NCBI RefSeq assembly: GCF_000695795.1
Contig: NZ_JNCA01000003.1
Coordinates: forward strand, 1 to 64,000
DNA length: 64,000 nucleotides
Direction of reading: 5' to 3'
Origin: Flavobacterium seoulense
GTDB taxonomy: Bacteria > Bacteroidota > Bacteroidia > Flavobacteriales > Flavobacteriaceae
Position 1 is the stretch's first letter. Each line of letters begins with the position of its first letter. Positions 9,000 through 17,194 of the stretch are shown here, one piece after another. The position numbers were made by a program, and so were the translations under genes. Below the pieces are notes generated by a model, which was not told where the DNA came from, did not search any database, and worked only from the letters and a program-made list of their open reading frames with translations.

Positions 9000-10262
9000 T
9001 TAAAACGAATAATATTTTTTTCCGTCAAGCGAGCTTAAATCGCATTTTTTTATAAATCCGTTGTTTTCAAATTCAACAAAAAGCCCTCTTAAGTCTCCTA
9101 ATGAAGCCGTATAAGTCGTTTCGTAAATAAGCTTTTCGTTGACAAACAAAGTGAGTTTTTTGTTATTATTGATAAGTTTAATAGTATTCCATTTTTTGAA
9201 ATCTACCACAAAAGGAGACAAATTATGATCAGTTCCGTTTATGATTTTATCACTCACTATATTTGCAACTCTTGAAGTACAACCTGAGTTCACAAAATGG
9301 AAGCGAATATCATTTTCGGCACCCGAAACTTTAAAAACCAAACCATCACAAGACACTTCTTCTTTTTGTATCTCTTTCTTAAAAGTAGTTTCAAAAACAA
9401 AATTATCGGCAGTTTTCTTAAGCGGTGTATAATTACACAAACGAACAAAAAACGGTTGTATTGTATCTATATTGTGTATTTGTAATTCCCGGTTTGTGAT
9501 CGTAAATAAACTATCCTGGTTTTTATTTGCCAAAAAAGCATAATAGCTTTTAGGAATAAGACGCTGTCTTTGAAAACATAAGGCATACCATTTTTCATAA
9601 TTGGTAGTCACAAACACTCTTGCTTTTTTATATCCTTTCGTTTTATTGGTAATACTAACATCAAAAACGCCCGGAATAAAATAAGTATGTGAGAGTGTTT
9701 TTTCGTTTTCCTTTAAATAAATTAAAGATGTTTTGTCGCCAAAATCGATAAAAGTGCTATCCGAAACATTGGCAACATCAACAGAAAAAAAACAGGTTTT
9801 AGGAAGAATTCCTTCAGAAGCTGTAAGTTTTAAACTGACATCATCTGCATTAAAATCAGATTTTTTGAAAAATAAATAAGATGCAATTATTACCGACAAA
9901 AATAAAATTACAGCTAAAATTAGATTAGATTTCTTTTTTATGTCTGCTTTAAAAGGTATTGCTGAACTCTCAGAAGACTGATTTTCTGGAAAAGAATTAT
10001 CATTAAATTCTTCTGAAACATCAAAACCTGAATAATCAATCAGTGCATCAAAAGTGGCTTTTTGTGGAAGGTAAAATTCATCAGTTGTTAATTTACCAAA
10101 AATCCGTTTCAAAGTATTATGACTAATACTTATTTTGGTTTTCTCCAAAATGGATTTACTAAAGTCGATATAATCGTTATGCTTCCAGCTTTCAGAATTT
10201 CCTCTTCCGAACTTTTCTTCACATTTTTTAATTATAACTTTAAGTTGTAATCTTTTATCCAT
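9000..10262 (-). CDS. Putative membrane-spanning one-component regulator with PKD and beta-sandwich sensor
   Basis: I do not recognise a named family for the whole protein, but its plan is clear. Residues 1-90 are cytoplasmic and resemble a Bacteroidota helix-turn-helix-like module (ISHNTLKRIFGKL then LPQKATFDALIDYSGF). A basic stretch KADIKKK precedes a single membrane helix (about 112-132). Outside the membrane lies a PKD domain (about 142-222, with FIDFGDKTSL and SHTYFIPGVFDVSI), and residues 270-415 look like a concanavalin-type beta-sandwich. This layout suggests a sensor that couples periplasmic ligand binding to DNA binding, as ToxR-type proteins do. It lies immediately upstream of, and in the same direction as, the CAZyme operon and has its own promoter. 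DNA binding is inferred, not demonstrated. Confidence 0.6.
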   Translation of the reverse strand: MDKRLQLKVIIKKCEEKFGRGNSESWKHNDYIDFSKSILEKTKISISHNTLKRIFGKLTTDEFYLPQKATFDALIDYSGFDVSEEFNDNSFPENQSSESSAIPFKADIKKKSNLILAVILFLSVIIASYLFFKKSDFNADDVSLKLTASEGILPKTCFFSVDVANVSDSTFIDFGDKTSLIYLKENEKTLSHTYFIPGVFDVSITNKTKGYKKARVFVTTNYEKWYALCFQRQRLIPKSYYAFLANKNQDSLFTITNRELQIHNIDTIQPFFVRLCNYTPLKKTADNFVFETTFKKEIQKEEVSCDGLVFKVSGAENDIRFHFVNSGCTSRVANIVSDKIINGTDHNLSPFVVDFKKWNTIKLINNNKKLTLFVNEKLIYETTYTASLGDLRGLFVEFENNGFIKKCDLSSLDGKKYYSF

Positions 10263-10322
10263 TTCCTAAAAAAACATCTTACTATTTTATACTGTTGTTG
10301 CCTTAACAGCTATCCCTAAAAA

Positions 10323-10354
10323 CAAATATACCTATGGAATCATTATCTACCAAA
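10323..10354 (-). promoter_or_regulatory. Promoter of the membrane regulator gene
   Basis: Read on the minus strand, TTTG (10354-10351), a 20-nt spacer and TATATTTG (10330-10323) match the Bacteroidota sigma-A promoter consensus with ideal spacing. It predicts a leader of roughly 55 nt before the ATG at 10262. Confidence 0.75.
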
Positions 10355-10402
10355 AAAATAGCAGTAATAGATTCCTTTAGCAACTTTTACATATATAATA
10401 AA

Positions 10403-11182
10403 TTATAATGTAATAATTCCCATTACAACTGCTGTTTTCACGGCTTCGGCAGTATTAGCCACTTTCATTTTAGTTATAATATTTTGCCTGTGTCTGTAAA
10501 CTGTATGTACTGCAATATGGAGTTTTTCGGCAATTTGTTTGCTTGCCATTCCTTTGGCTACCAAAGTTAAAATCTCTAATTCTCGTTGGCTTAAAAGGTT
10601 TTTATTACTGGTATTGTATTTTTCCTGAGCGATAATTTCGCCTGTTTGCACATCCATAATTTTTCCTTCAATTCCCGTACCGGGAGCTGAATCGGTTGCG
10701 GGAGCATACAAACAAAGCGCTAACCAAACGCTACCGTTAGGAAGACTTTTAACATAAATTGTCCGGTGATTGATATACGAATAATTGTCATCTTCATTTC
10801 GAACACGAATTCGGCTAAAAGTACTGTATTTACTGCGTTCGTTTTGATCAATGTCTTTTAGAAATTGAAAATAATTCAATTCTAAAACATGCCTTTCAAT
10901 AATATCATCCGGATGAATTTTGCTAAAAATTGCTTCTTCAAAAGCAGAATCAATAACAGTATTTTCTGTTGCTAAACCAAATATTTTCCCGAAACTTCCT
11001 GAATAAATATAGCTGCAATTAGCCTGAAAATCAGAAAGCACAGCCACACATTGATCAATTCCTACATAAGAAGCTACCATTTGTTTGTAGATTTCAATAT
11101 TTTCCTGTTGCTCAGCGACAAAATTTTGATCTAATAATGTTGCTGTTAATTCTTGCAAAATATCTTTATTGGAAATAATCAT
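10403..11182 (-). CDS. LuxR-family transcriptional regulator with N-terminal PAS-like domain
   Basis: DNA-binding regulator. The C-terminal 65 residues form a classic LuxR/GerE helix-turn-helix: SQRELEILTLVAKGMASKQI, then AEKLHIAVHTVYRHRQNI and a final helix with KMKVANTAEAV. The N-terminal 190 residues look like a PAS-type sensory fold (FGLATENTVID, SKIHPDDIIERH), without a receiver domain or phosphoacceptor motif, so it is probably a one-component intracellular sensor. This design is common in Flavobacteriaceae. The gene stands alone between the membrane regulator and a divergently transcribed lipoprotein gene. Its target is not evident; it could act on the lipoprotein or the CAZyme operon. 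Confidence 0.85.
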   Translation of the reverse strand: MIISNKDILQELTATLLDQNFVAEQQENIEIYKQMVASYVGIDQCVAVLSDFQANCSYIYSGSFGKIFGLATENTVIDSAFEEAIFSKIHPDDIIERHVLELNYFQFLKDIDQNERSKYSTFSRIRVRNEDDNYSYINHRTIYVKSLPNGSVWLALCLYAPATDSAPGTGIEGKIMDVQTGEIIAQEKYNTSNKNLLSQRELEILTLVAKGMASKQIAEKLHIAVHTVYRHRQNIITKMKVANTAEAVKTAVVMGIITL

Positions 11183-11207
11183 AGGAATAAATGGTTAATT
11201 TTAGGTA

Positions 11208-11238
11208 TTGTAACAGGATGATAATTCTTATACGTTTG
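11208..11238 (+). promoter_or_regulatory. Promoter of the DUF1349 lipoprotein gene
   Basis: TTG at 11208-11210, 20 nt, then TACGTTTG at 11231-11238 (consensus TAnnTTTG). The predicted transcript starts about 55 nt before the ATG at 11301. Confidence 0.6.
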
Positions 11239-11300
11239 TATGGCTAAAATATCTTTTTTAACCGATTAAAATAAATTTAATTATAAAAACAATACTATTT

Positions 11301-12065
11301 ATGAGAACAAAAATGAATGGCATAAGCACCTTATTATTAATTGCTCTTTTTGCTAACTGCGAAAATAAAAACAAAACAGCTGAAACTTCACCAGAAACCA
11401 CAAGCGAAACTAAAACAACAGCAGTAGATTCGGCACGTGTAAACGGAACTGACTGCGATATTAGAATTTCAGGCATTCATTTTACAAAATCAATTAATGG
11501 CGCCGATACATTAACAACAGTAGATGCCTCTAATAAAATTACTTTTAAAGCGGGAGCTAAAAAAGATTATTTTTCGGATCCTAATGAAAAATTATCAAAT
11601 AATACTGCTCCTATTCTATTATCAAAAATTGATAACAAAAAACCTTTTACATTAATTTCAAAAGTAACTCCGCAATTCACTCCCGAAGGTTTATATAATG
11701 CAGGTGTTTTATACATTTATGTACATGATAATTTCTGGCAAAAATTATGTTTCGAACAAGATGAAAGAGGAAAAAAACGTGTGGTAACGGTTCGTACCAT
11801 TGGTACATCAGACGATAATAATCATGATGTTATCACTACGCCATCGGTTTACATGAAAATTTCTTCGGATACTAAAACCGTTGCTAGTTATTATTCTTAT
11901 GACAAAAAAGAATGGCACATGGTGCGTTTGTATAAAAATAATTATCCAGCTGAAATTTGGGTTGGAATCAGTAACCAATGTCCTGTTGACAAAGGTTCGT
12001 TAAGTTATTTTGAAGATCTAAGTTTAGTTCAAAATAGTGTAAGTGATTTTAGATTAGGAAATTAA
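11301..12065 (+). CDS. DUF1349 beta-sandwich lipoprotein
   Basis: Predicted exported lipoprotein. A short hydrophobic signal ends at ALFANC with C20 as the lipidated cysteine (Asn at -1 is not ideal). A Thr/Glu-rich linker follows, then a concanavalin-like beta-sandwich of the DUF1349 type (about 60-250), recognisable from GLYNAGVLYIYVHDNFWQKL, CFEQDERG, the YYSYDKKEWHMVRL segment and the IWVGISNQCP strand. Members of this fold often bind carbohydrate, but no function is established for this one. The gene is monocistronic with its own promoter and a bidirectional terminator. Proximity to the CAZyme regulator suggests a role in surface glycan binding; that is only a suggestion. Confidence 0.75.
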   Translation: MRTKMNGISTLLLIALFANCENKNKTAETSPETTSETKTTAVDSARVNGTDCDIRISGIHFTKSINGADTLTTVDASNKITFKAGAKKDYFSDPNEKLSNNTAPILLSKIDNKKPFTLISKVTPQFTPEGLYNAGVLYIYVHDNFWQKLCFEQDERGKKRVVTVRTIGTSDDNNHDVITTPSVYMKISSDTKTVASYYSYDKKEWHMVRLYKNNYPAEIWVGISNQCPVDKGSLSYFEDLSLVQNSVSDFRLGN

Positions 12066-12087
12066 TTTCCAAGTATAAAACAAATGA

Positions 12088-12119
12088 AAAAGCCAGTAAA
12101 AATAAATTTACTGGCTTTT
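12088..12119. terminator. Bidirectional terminator between convergent genes
   Basis: A perfect 13-bp stem (AAAAGCCAGTAAA, 12088-12100; TTTACTGGCTTTT, 12107-12119) with a 6-nt loop, A-rich before and T-rich after on both strands. It serves the DUF1349 gene (plus) and the SIMPL gene (minus). Confidence 0.88.
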
Positions 12120-12140
12120 ATTTATGTATTTTTTTGAGTT

Positions 12141-12836
12141 TTATTCTAAAATAAAATTCACACTTACATTAGCTGTAATCGTTATTTCTCCAACAGCTAA
12201 AGTTTCATTGCTGGCTCCTACTGCATCACTTTCCATAGCCATCGTTTTAAATCTTGCATAAACCGGTTGCGGATTGTAACTTTGAGTATTATCAGATATT
12301 GTTATAGCATTTTTGACTTTTTGTCCTAAAACAGAAACATAATCTTCTGCTTTTTGTTTAGCATCTTTCATTGCTAATTTTCTGGCTTCTGATTCGTGTT
12401 GCGCTAATTTAGACGATTGGAAAACCACGTTATCAATTCTGTTAATTCCCTGATTTACTAAGCCTTCCATCAACTCATCATATTTATTTAAATCTCTAAC
12501 GATAATTTCGATAGTTTGTGTAGCATTATAAGTAGTTTTCTTTTTCTCATAATCATACTGTGGATTTAAATTTACTCGTTGTGTACGGTAATCGGCTGGT
12601 GCCAAATTCATTTTTTTAAGCAACTTTAAAACGGCATCAATTTTATCGTCGTTTTGTTTTTTAACATCTTTAGCAACATTACCTTTTGTTTCTACCGTAG
12701 CCGAAATAGTTGCCTGATCTGGAATTACTTTTACTTTTCCTTCGCCGGAAACACTAATTTGTGGAACTTGTTTAATTTCCTGTCCATAAGACAAAGTCAT
12801 AAACATTACTGACAAAAATACTATTACTCTTTTCAT
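12141..12836 (-). CDS. SIMPL (DUF541) domain periplasmic protein
   Basis: Exported protein of the SIMPL/DUF541 family. A signal peptide (1-18, ending SYGQ) is followed directly by the family opening ISVSGEGKVKVIPDQATI, then VNLNPQYDYEKKK and the late block ARKLAMKDAKQKAEDYVSVL. Two tandem beta-alpha-beta-beta modules of the family fill residues 20-231. Relatives include the oxidative-stress protein YggE of enteric bacteria and a eukaryotic IRAK-binding protein; the biochemical role is unclear. It lies 55 bp downstream of the rhomboid gene in the same direction, and may be co-transcribed with it. Confidence 0.88.
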   Translation of the reverse strand: MKRVIVFLSVMFMTLSYGQEIKQVPQISVSGEGKVKVIPDQATISATVETKGNVAKDVKKQNDDKIDAVLKLLKKMNLAPADYRTQRVNLNPQYDYEKKKTTYNATQTIEIIVRDLNKYDELMEGLVNQGINRIDNVVFQSSKLAQHESEARKLAMKDAKQKAEDYVSVLGQKVKNAITISDNTQSYNPQPVYARFKTMAMESDAVGASNETLAVGEITITANVSVNFILE

Positions 12837-12891
12837 TTGTATAATTTTTATAGTTTTTAAAATTTCTAGACAATATTCAAAAGTTGTGCCA

Positions 12892-13530
12892 TTAAATCTT
12901 CTTTAACTTTATTAAAATAAAAAGAAGAATGATAGGAATTGTTAACAAACTGACCATCAATGGCTGCAAGAAAATTAAATCCGGATAAACTAATAACGTA
13001 ATTAAATAGCCGCCTATTGCCCCGCCAAAATGTGCTGTATGACCTATACCATCGTTTTTTGCTTTCATTCCGTAAATAGAATAAAGCAAATACAAAATTC
13101 CAAAAACATAAGCCGGCATTGGAATTATAAAAAAGATGCCCAGCATCATATCAGGCCGTAATAAAATTGCCGAATATAAAATTCCGGTTACAGCTCCAGA
13201 TGCTCCTACGGCACGATAACCATAATCATTTTTATGCAAAAGAAGCGTTAACAAATTTCCAAAAAGCAAACTGGCAAAATAAATAACGATAAACAATACA
13301 TCGCCCAAATAAGCACTAACCACTGGTGCAAAGAAATAAAGCGTAATCATATTAAAGATCAAATGCCCAAAATCAGCATGAAGAAATGCCGAAGTCAGCA
13401 TACGAATTTGCTCTCCTGAACGGATGCTTCCTATATGGAATTCGTATTTTCTAAAAAAAGAATAATCATTAAATCCTTTGTAACTAAACAGTACATTAGC
13501 AATTATTATGGCTATCAAAAAGGTATTCAT
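12892..13530 (-). CDS. Rhomboid-family intramembrane serine protease
   Basis: Polytopic protease that cleaves transmembrane helices. The dyad is visible: S111 in GASGAVTG and H167 in GHTAHFGGAIGG, plus the oxyanion-supporting HxxxN motif H56-N60 (FGHLIFNM) in helix 2. Six membrane helices are predicted in 212 residues, the minimal bacterial GlpG-like core without extra domains. Substrates cannot be inferred. It lies upstream of the SIMPL gene; the upstream intergenic region separates it from the divergent acyltransferase gene. Confidence 0.92.
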   Translation of the reverse strand: MNTFLIAIIIANVLFSYKGFNDYSFFRKYEFHIGSIRSGEQIRMLTSAFLHADFGHLIFNMITLYFFAPVVSAYLGDVLFIVIYFASLLFGNLLTLLLHKNDYGYRAVGASGAVTGILYSAILLRPDMMLGIFFIIPMPAYVFGILYLLYSIYGMKAKNDGIGHTAHFGGAIGGYLITLLVYPDLIFLQPLMVSLLTIPIILLFILIKLKKI

Positions 13531-13645
13531 AAACAGTTTTTATAGTGAATGGTAAATATAACAATTCCTCCAGAAGCAATTAGTAAGTCTTCACACTTTA
13601 TTATGGTTAGCCATTTTTGGTTTATATTTGCATAAAAAATATTGC

Positions 13646-14530
13646 ATGCACTTTTTAGCTTATATAATTTCCTATCCATTTCTTTGGTTCATATCCATTT
13701 TACCTTTTCGAATATTTTATTGGCTATCAGATTGTATCTATTACGTTGTTTATTACATTATTCGTTACCGCAGGGCGACAGTAAAAAACAATTTAAAAAT
13801 GACATTACCGCATCTTAGTGACAAAGAACGTCTAGTTATCGAAAAAAAATTCTATCACCATTTTTGTGATTTGTTCATGGAAATGACAAAAACCATGACC
13901 ATTTCGCCCGAAGAAATGAACAAAAGGTTTAAGATTACCAATATCGAACTAATGAAAGAATATGAAGAAAAAGGCAAAAGTATCATGCTTTTAGCTTCGC
14001 ATTATGCCAACTGGGAATGGCTGCTTTCTTTAAATTTACAATTTTCTTATCAGGGTGTAGCGGTTTATAAACGAATTGCCAACCGTTATTTTGATAAACT
14101 TATTAAAGACATTCGCTCGAAATACAATACCGAATTAGTTGCTACTGATAAAACCATTCCGTTGATGGCTAATAATAATCGAAAAGGAATCTTATCAGTT
14201 TATGGACTTGCAAGCGATCAATCCCCAAAAACAGTTCAAATTGCACACTGGGAAAGCTTTATGGGAATTGTAACTCCGGCACACATTGGACCTGAATTAT
14301 TATCTAAAAAATACAATCTTAATGTGGTGTTTGCCAAAATACGAAAAGTAAAAAGAGGCTATTATGAAGCGACCATAATTCCTATTACCGATGATCCTAA
14401 ATCATTACCTAATTACGAAATTATTCACCGTTACATTAAAGAAGTCGAAAAACAAATCTATGAAGCTCCTGAATATTATTTCTGGACGCATCGAAGATGG
14501 AAACATAATAAAAAAAGCTTAGTCGATTAA
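13646..14530 (+). CDS. LpxL/HtrB-like lipid A acyltransferase
   Basis: Membrane-associated acyltransferase of the LpxL/LpxM (HtrB) superfamily, which adds secondary acyl chains to lipid A. I start it at ATG 13646, giving 294 residues. An in-frame TTG lies at 13628, but it sits within the sequence TATATTTG (13623-13630), an apparent -7 box, so it would be upstream of or at transcription start. One N-terminal membrane helix (about 4-24) precedes the HX4E catalytic dyad H119-E124 in ASHYANWEW, and the C-terminus has the family-typical FWTHRRWK. The enteric enzymes use HX4D or HX4E likewise. The gene ends inside its own terminator stem. Confidence 0.88.
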   Translation: MHFLAYIISYPFLWFISILPFRIFYWLSDCIYYVVYYIIRYRRATVKNNLKMTLPHLSDKERLVIEKKFYHHFCDLFMEMTKTMTISPEEMNKRFKITNIELMKEYEEKGKSIMLLASHYANWEWLLSLNLQFSYQGVAVYKRIANRYFDKLIKDIRSKYNTELVATDKTIPLMANNNRKGILSVYGLASDQSPKTVQIAHWESFMGIVTPAHIGPELLSKKYNLNVVFAKIRKVKRGYYEATIIPITDDPKSLPNYEIIHRYIKEVEKQIYEAPEYYFWTHRRWKHNKKSLVD

Positions 14531-14544
14531 AACTAAGCTTTTTT
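14511..14544. terminator. Bidirectional terminator overlapping the acyltransferase stop codon
   Basis: AAAAAAGCTTAGT (14511-14523) pairs perfectly with ACTAAGCTTTTTT (14532-14544). The loop contains the TAA stop of the acyltransferase gene, and the stop of the convergent metalloprotease gene lies 6 bp beyond. Confidence 0.88.
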
Positions 14545-14549
14545 TATTT

Positions 14550-15305
14550 TTATTTTCCTCCGTTGGCACGAAGATCAGCAATACATTGAGGATCAAGTTG
14601 CGGAACCACTCCTCCGAGTACATTTCCTGATTCAGATTCCCAATACATTAGGCAACTTGTTACCTTACAATGCCTTTTATGATCAGGATCTTCATGGTCA
14701 GATTTTAAAGGAGTTCCAATATTGGTCAATCCAAGAATATGTCCAAACTCATGAGTAATTACTGTTGATTCAAGAACCGTTCTGCTCGGTTTAAAAGCAC
14801 TATTACTCATTTTTTGAATCGTATTTTCATAGATTACAAATGACGTATTTCTATAGGCAGTTCCTAAAACTACTGAAGTATTAGTATCTGTAGATGATTT
14901 TGCATCGGCAAAAAATGCCCAGACTGCAATTTGGCTTCCTTCATTATAATGAATTCTGTTATCATCTTCTATTTCAATAATTTGTGCTATTGAATAACTT
15001 TCATTTCCCGGAGACGGAATCGCTCTTTTTTCTACCGTAATTCCTGCTGATTTATTAACTCTATTATTTAAAAAAGAAACTAAATTATTAATTGCTGTTG
15101 TCGAAGGTTCAAAACCTTCCACATAAACTACTTCAATCAACATACTATCAAACTTATTTTCTGACAGTAAATCATTTGCCGAAGTACCTAATGCTCTTTT
15201 ATTATTCGCTTTTACGACTCCGTTAGCATCTTCTTCGGTACTGTCTTTCGAACAGGAGATTAATACTAAAAAAGCTAAAGTGACTACAGCAATTAATTTT
15301 TTCAT
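14550..15305 (-). CDS. Metzincin-like zinc metalloprotease lipoprotein
   Basis: Predicted lipid-anchored zinc protease. Lipobox LISC with C18. The zinc helix HEFGH lies at 185-189 within HEFGHILGLTN, and a Met-turn-like CLMYW is at 218-222 (M220), which places it in the metzincin group. The residue expected to be the third zinc ligand (His or Asp of HExxHxxGxxH/D) is N195; nearby D203, H204, D206, D208, H209 and H212 could substitute. Cysteines 213 and 218 bracket the Met-turn approach. It resembles a Bacteroidota family annotated as membrane metalloproteases. It lies 78 bp downstream of the repeat lipoprotein gene with no terminator seen between them, so it probably shares that gene's sigma-dependent promoter. 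Confidence 0.78.
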   Translation of the reverse strand: MKKLIAVVTLAFLVLISCSKDSTEEDANGVVKANNKRALGTSANDLLSENKFDSMLIEVVYVEGFEPSTTAINNLVSFLNNRVNKSAGITVEKRAIPSPGNESYSIAQIIEIEDDNRIHYNEGSQIAVWAFFADAKSSTDTNTSVVLGTAYRNTSFVIYENTIQKMSNSAFKPSRTVLESTVITHEFGHILGLTNIGTPLKSDHEDPDHKRHCKVTSCLMYWESESGNVLGGVVPQLDPQCIADLRANGGK

Positions 15306-15383
15306 TTTCTAAATTTTAAAAACTACTTTTATTTGGTATAAATTAAAAACAAATTAATTATAAAAGCAACTAACGGTATTTAA

Positions 15384-16427
15384 TTAGATTTGTTTTAATA
15401 CCAATGTTATAGCACTATTGGTTTTACTTTGCAAAGTAATGGTTGAGTTATTAAAACTCGTTACTTTCCAGGCATTGTTAAACAAACTGAAATTAGTACT
15501 TCCGGCAAATCCAAATTGTAAATAAACATCTACATCCGAAGTTACACTATAAGTTCCTGTTGCAATAGTACTCAAGGCATTCATTGATTTTATTTTCCAG
15601 TCGTTAGCAAAATCAATTGTTGTATTCACATAATTATTAGCCAAATCAACTCCTGCATTAATAAATGAGTTTACTTTAAAAGTACCATTTACTAATATTT
15701 TTTCTAAATCTTCTTTTTTATCTTCGGCATCGTCCATTGCTTCTTCTACACGTAAAGCAGCATCAATACTTGCTTTCAATTCGACATCACTGCTTACTTG
15801 TTGCGTAGTTCCGTTAACAAGAGTAACTGAAATAGGATATTTTACTGAAAAATATTCGGTACTGCTAATATTAGTCATGTACGTATAAAGTTCTTTTTCG
15901 GATTTAATTACAACATTTCCAGTTTGAGTTAAACTCGCGTCATAGGTCAAAATAGTAATTGGATAATTAATATTTAATGACGAAATAGCGTTTTTTCCAC
16001 TATCTTCAGCATCTTCACAACTATCTTCAATGGCATCATATTGTGCCTGGCTGGTTACTCTAACTTCGGTATAATCGCTCATTTTAATAGTTAAAGGAAA
16101 TTGTAATACTACTGAATCATCATTAGTATTTAATTCACCCAAAATAGCTAAAGCCTGATCATAATTCAATTGGCTTGAAAAATTAATATCTATTCCGTTT
16201 ACCTTAGCAGTATAAGGAAACACAATAGATGAGCATGAAGAATCATCAATAAAATCATCAAATGATCCATCATACATAGCTACCCGTTTTAAGTTAGTGG
16301 CAGTAGTTGAATTAGCCGAATTCGTATTAGGATTATCTCCCTGTACATCATCTACTTCACTCTGGCACGATGTTAATGTAAAAATTCCCATCAATGCAAT
16401 TCCTGTAATCAATTTTAATGTTTTCAT
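15384..16427 (-). CDS. Repeat-containing lipoprotein, putative sigma-regulon member
   Basis: No named family recognised. Lipobox LTSC with C21. After a low-complexity Asn/Ser/Thr linker come four degenerate repeats of roughly 30 residues (about 69-98, 108-138, 153-185, 195-225), each with a [FY]P[IL][TS][IV]-like strand, a polar turn and a V.S..EL-like helix start. A charged helix (226-243) leads to a C-terminal beta-rich domain (245-347) with NNAWKVTSF near the end, recalling lipocalin-like folds. Such a build suggests a surface ligand-binding or adhesion protein. It is transcribed away from the sigma gene, and a motif identical to the one before fecR lies 65-94 bp upstream of its start. Confidence 0.75.
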   Translation of the reverse strand: MKTLKLITGIALMGIFTLTSCQSEVDDVQGDNPNTNSANSTTATNLKRVAMYDGSFDDFIDDSSCSSIVFPYTAKVNGIDINFSSQLNYDQALAILGELNTNDDSVVLQFPLTIKMSDYTEVRVTSQAQYDAIEDSCEDAEDSGKNAISSLNINYPITILTYDASLTQTGNVVIKSEKELYTYMTNISSTEYFSVKYPISVTLVNGTTQQVSSDVELKASIDAALRVEEAMDDAEDKKEDLEKILVNGTFKVNSFINAGVDLANNYVNTTIDFANDWKIKSMNALSTIATGTYSVTSDVDVYLQFGFAGSTNFSLFNNAWKVTSFNNSTITLQSKTNSAITLVLKQI

Positions 16428-16491
16428 AACTTACAAATTTAAATATTTTAGTAATAGTTTATAATGACGATTTATTCGCATTTTCTATCAG

Positions 16492-16521
16492 TAAGACAAA
16501 CCAAATCTTTTTTACCCTACC
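16492..16521 (-). promoter_or_regulatory. Predicted ECF sigma promoter of the lipoprotein-protease operon
   Basis: On the minus strand: GGTAGGGTAAAAAA (16521-16508), 10 nt, GTCTTA (16497-16492). Both blocks and the spacer length are identical to the motif before fecR at 17195-17224. GTC-type -10 elements are common for ECF sigma factors, so I read GTCTTA as the -10 and the G-rich block as the -35 region. The leader to the ATG at 16427 would be about 60 nt. Confidence 0.7.
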
Positions 16522-16668
16522 AAAAAAAATTAAAAAATTAAAAAAAAACGATAACAAATTGATTTTAAAAACTATAACTAAACACAAAAAACAGATTTTA
16601 GATAAAATATACAGAGTAAAGAAATTTAATCTAATTTTACAAAAACCCTAACCAACACTAAAACAGTA

Positions 16669-17184
16669 ATGAGTGAGAAAAATAAAAATCTTTGCGAAGA
16701 ATCTCATTTTAGCGAGTTTTACATAAACAATGTGCAATCGGCTACTAATTTTGCCTATTACAAATCAGGCGATAGCGATGCCGCTTTAGATCTTGTTCAG
16801 GAAGCTTTTGCTAAAATCTGGGAAAATTGTTCTCAAATTGATTTCTCTAAGGTTAAAACCTATTTGTTTACCACAGTAAATAATTTATTTCTTAATACGA
16901 TTAAGCATCAAAAAGTGGTAATGGCTTTCGCCAAAGAAACGCCTTATCACGACCAGACAAATCAAAGTCCCGAATATATTTTAGAAGAAGAAGAATTTAA
17001 AATTAAACTCCAAAATGCCATAGCATCATTGAGCGAAGCCCAAAGAGAAGTTTTTTTAATGAACCGAATTGACGGAAAAAAATACAGAGAAATTGCCGAA
17101 ATATTAGGTATTACTCAAAAAGCAGTCGAAAAAAGAATGTCGGGAGCTTTAAAAATCTTAAAAGAACAAATCGAAAACATCTAA
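16669..17184 (+). CDS. ECF sigma-70 factor (FecI-like)
   Basis: Extracytoplasmic-function RNA polymerase sigma factor. Region 2 spans about residues 18-85 (SDAALDLVQEAFAKIWEN, then KVKTYLFTTVNNLFLNTIKH) and region 4 about 105-165 (LSEAQREVFLMNRIDGKKYR, EIAEILGITQKAVEKRM). The 171 residues contain no C-terminal extension. The next gene encodes a FecR anti-sigma factor and the third a FecA-type receptor, the standard cell-surface signalling trio. Its likely target promoters are the paired motifs at 16492-16521 and 17195-17224; no copy precedes its own start, so it seems not to be self-activated through this motif. Confidence 0.94.
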   Translation: MSEKNKNLCEESHFSEFYINNVQSATNFAYYKSGDSDAALDLVQEAFAKIWENCSQIDFSKVKTYLFTTVNNLFLNTIKHQKVVMAFAKETPYHDQTNQSPEYILEEEEFKIKLQNAIASLSEAQREVFLMNRIDGKKYREIAEILGITQKAVEKRMSGALKILKEQIENI

Positions 17185-17194
17185 TTAACTGAAA

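Noticed and set aside
12141..12836. SIMPL protein as part of the rhomboid protease system
   Set aside because: The genes are adjacent and codirectional but nothing in either sequence links their functions.
16640..16656. Telomere-like string ACCCTAACC just before the sigma gene, resembling the GGTAGGG block on the other strand
   Set aside because: Its reverse complement has an extra T (GGTTAGGGT), lacks the A run and the GTCTTA block, and points away from the sigma gene.
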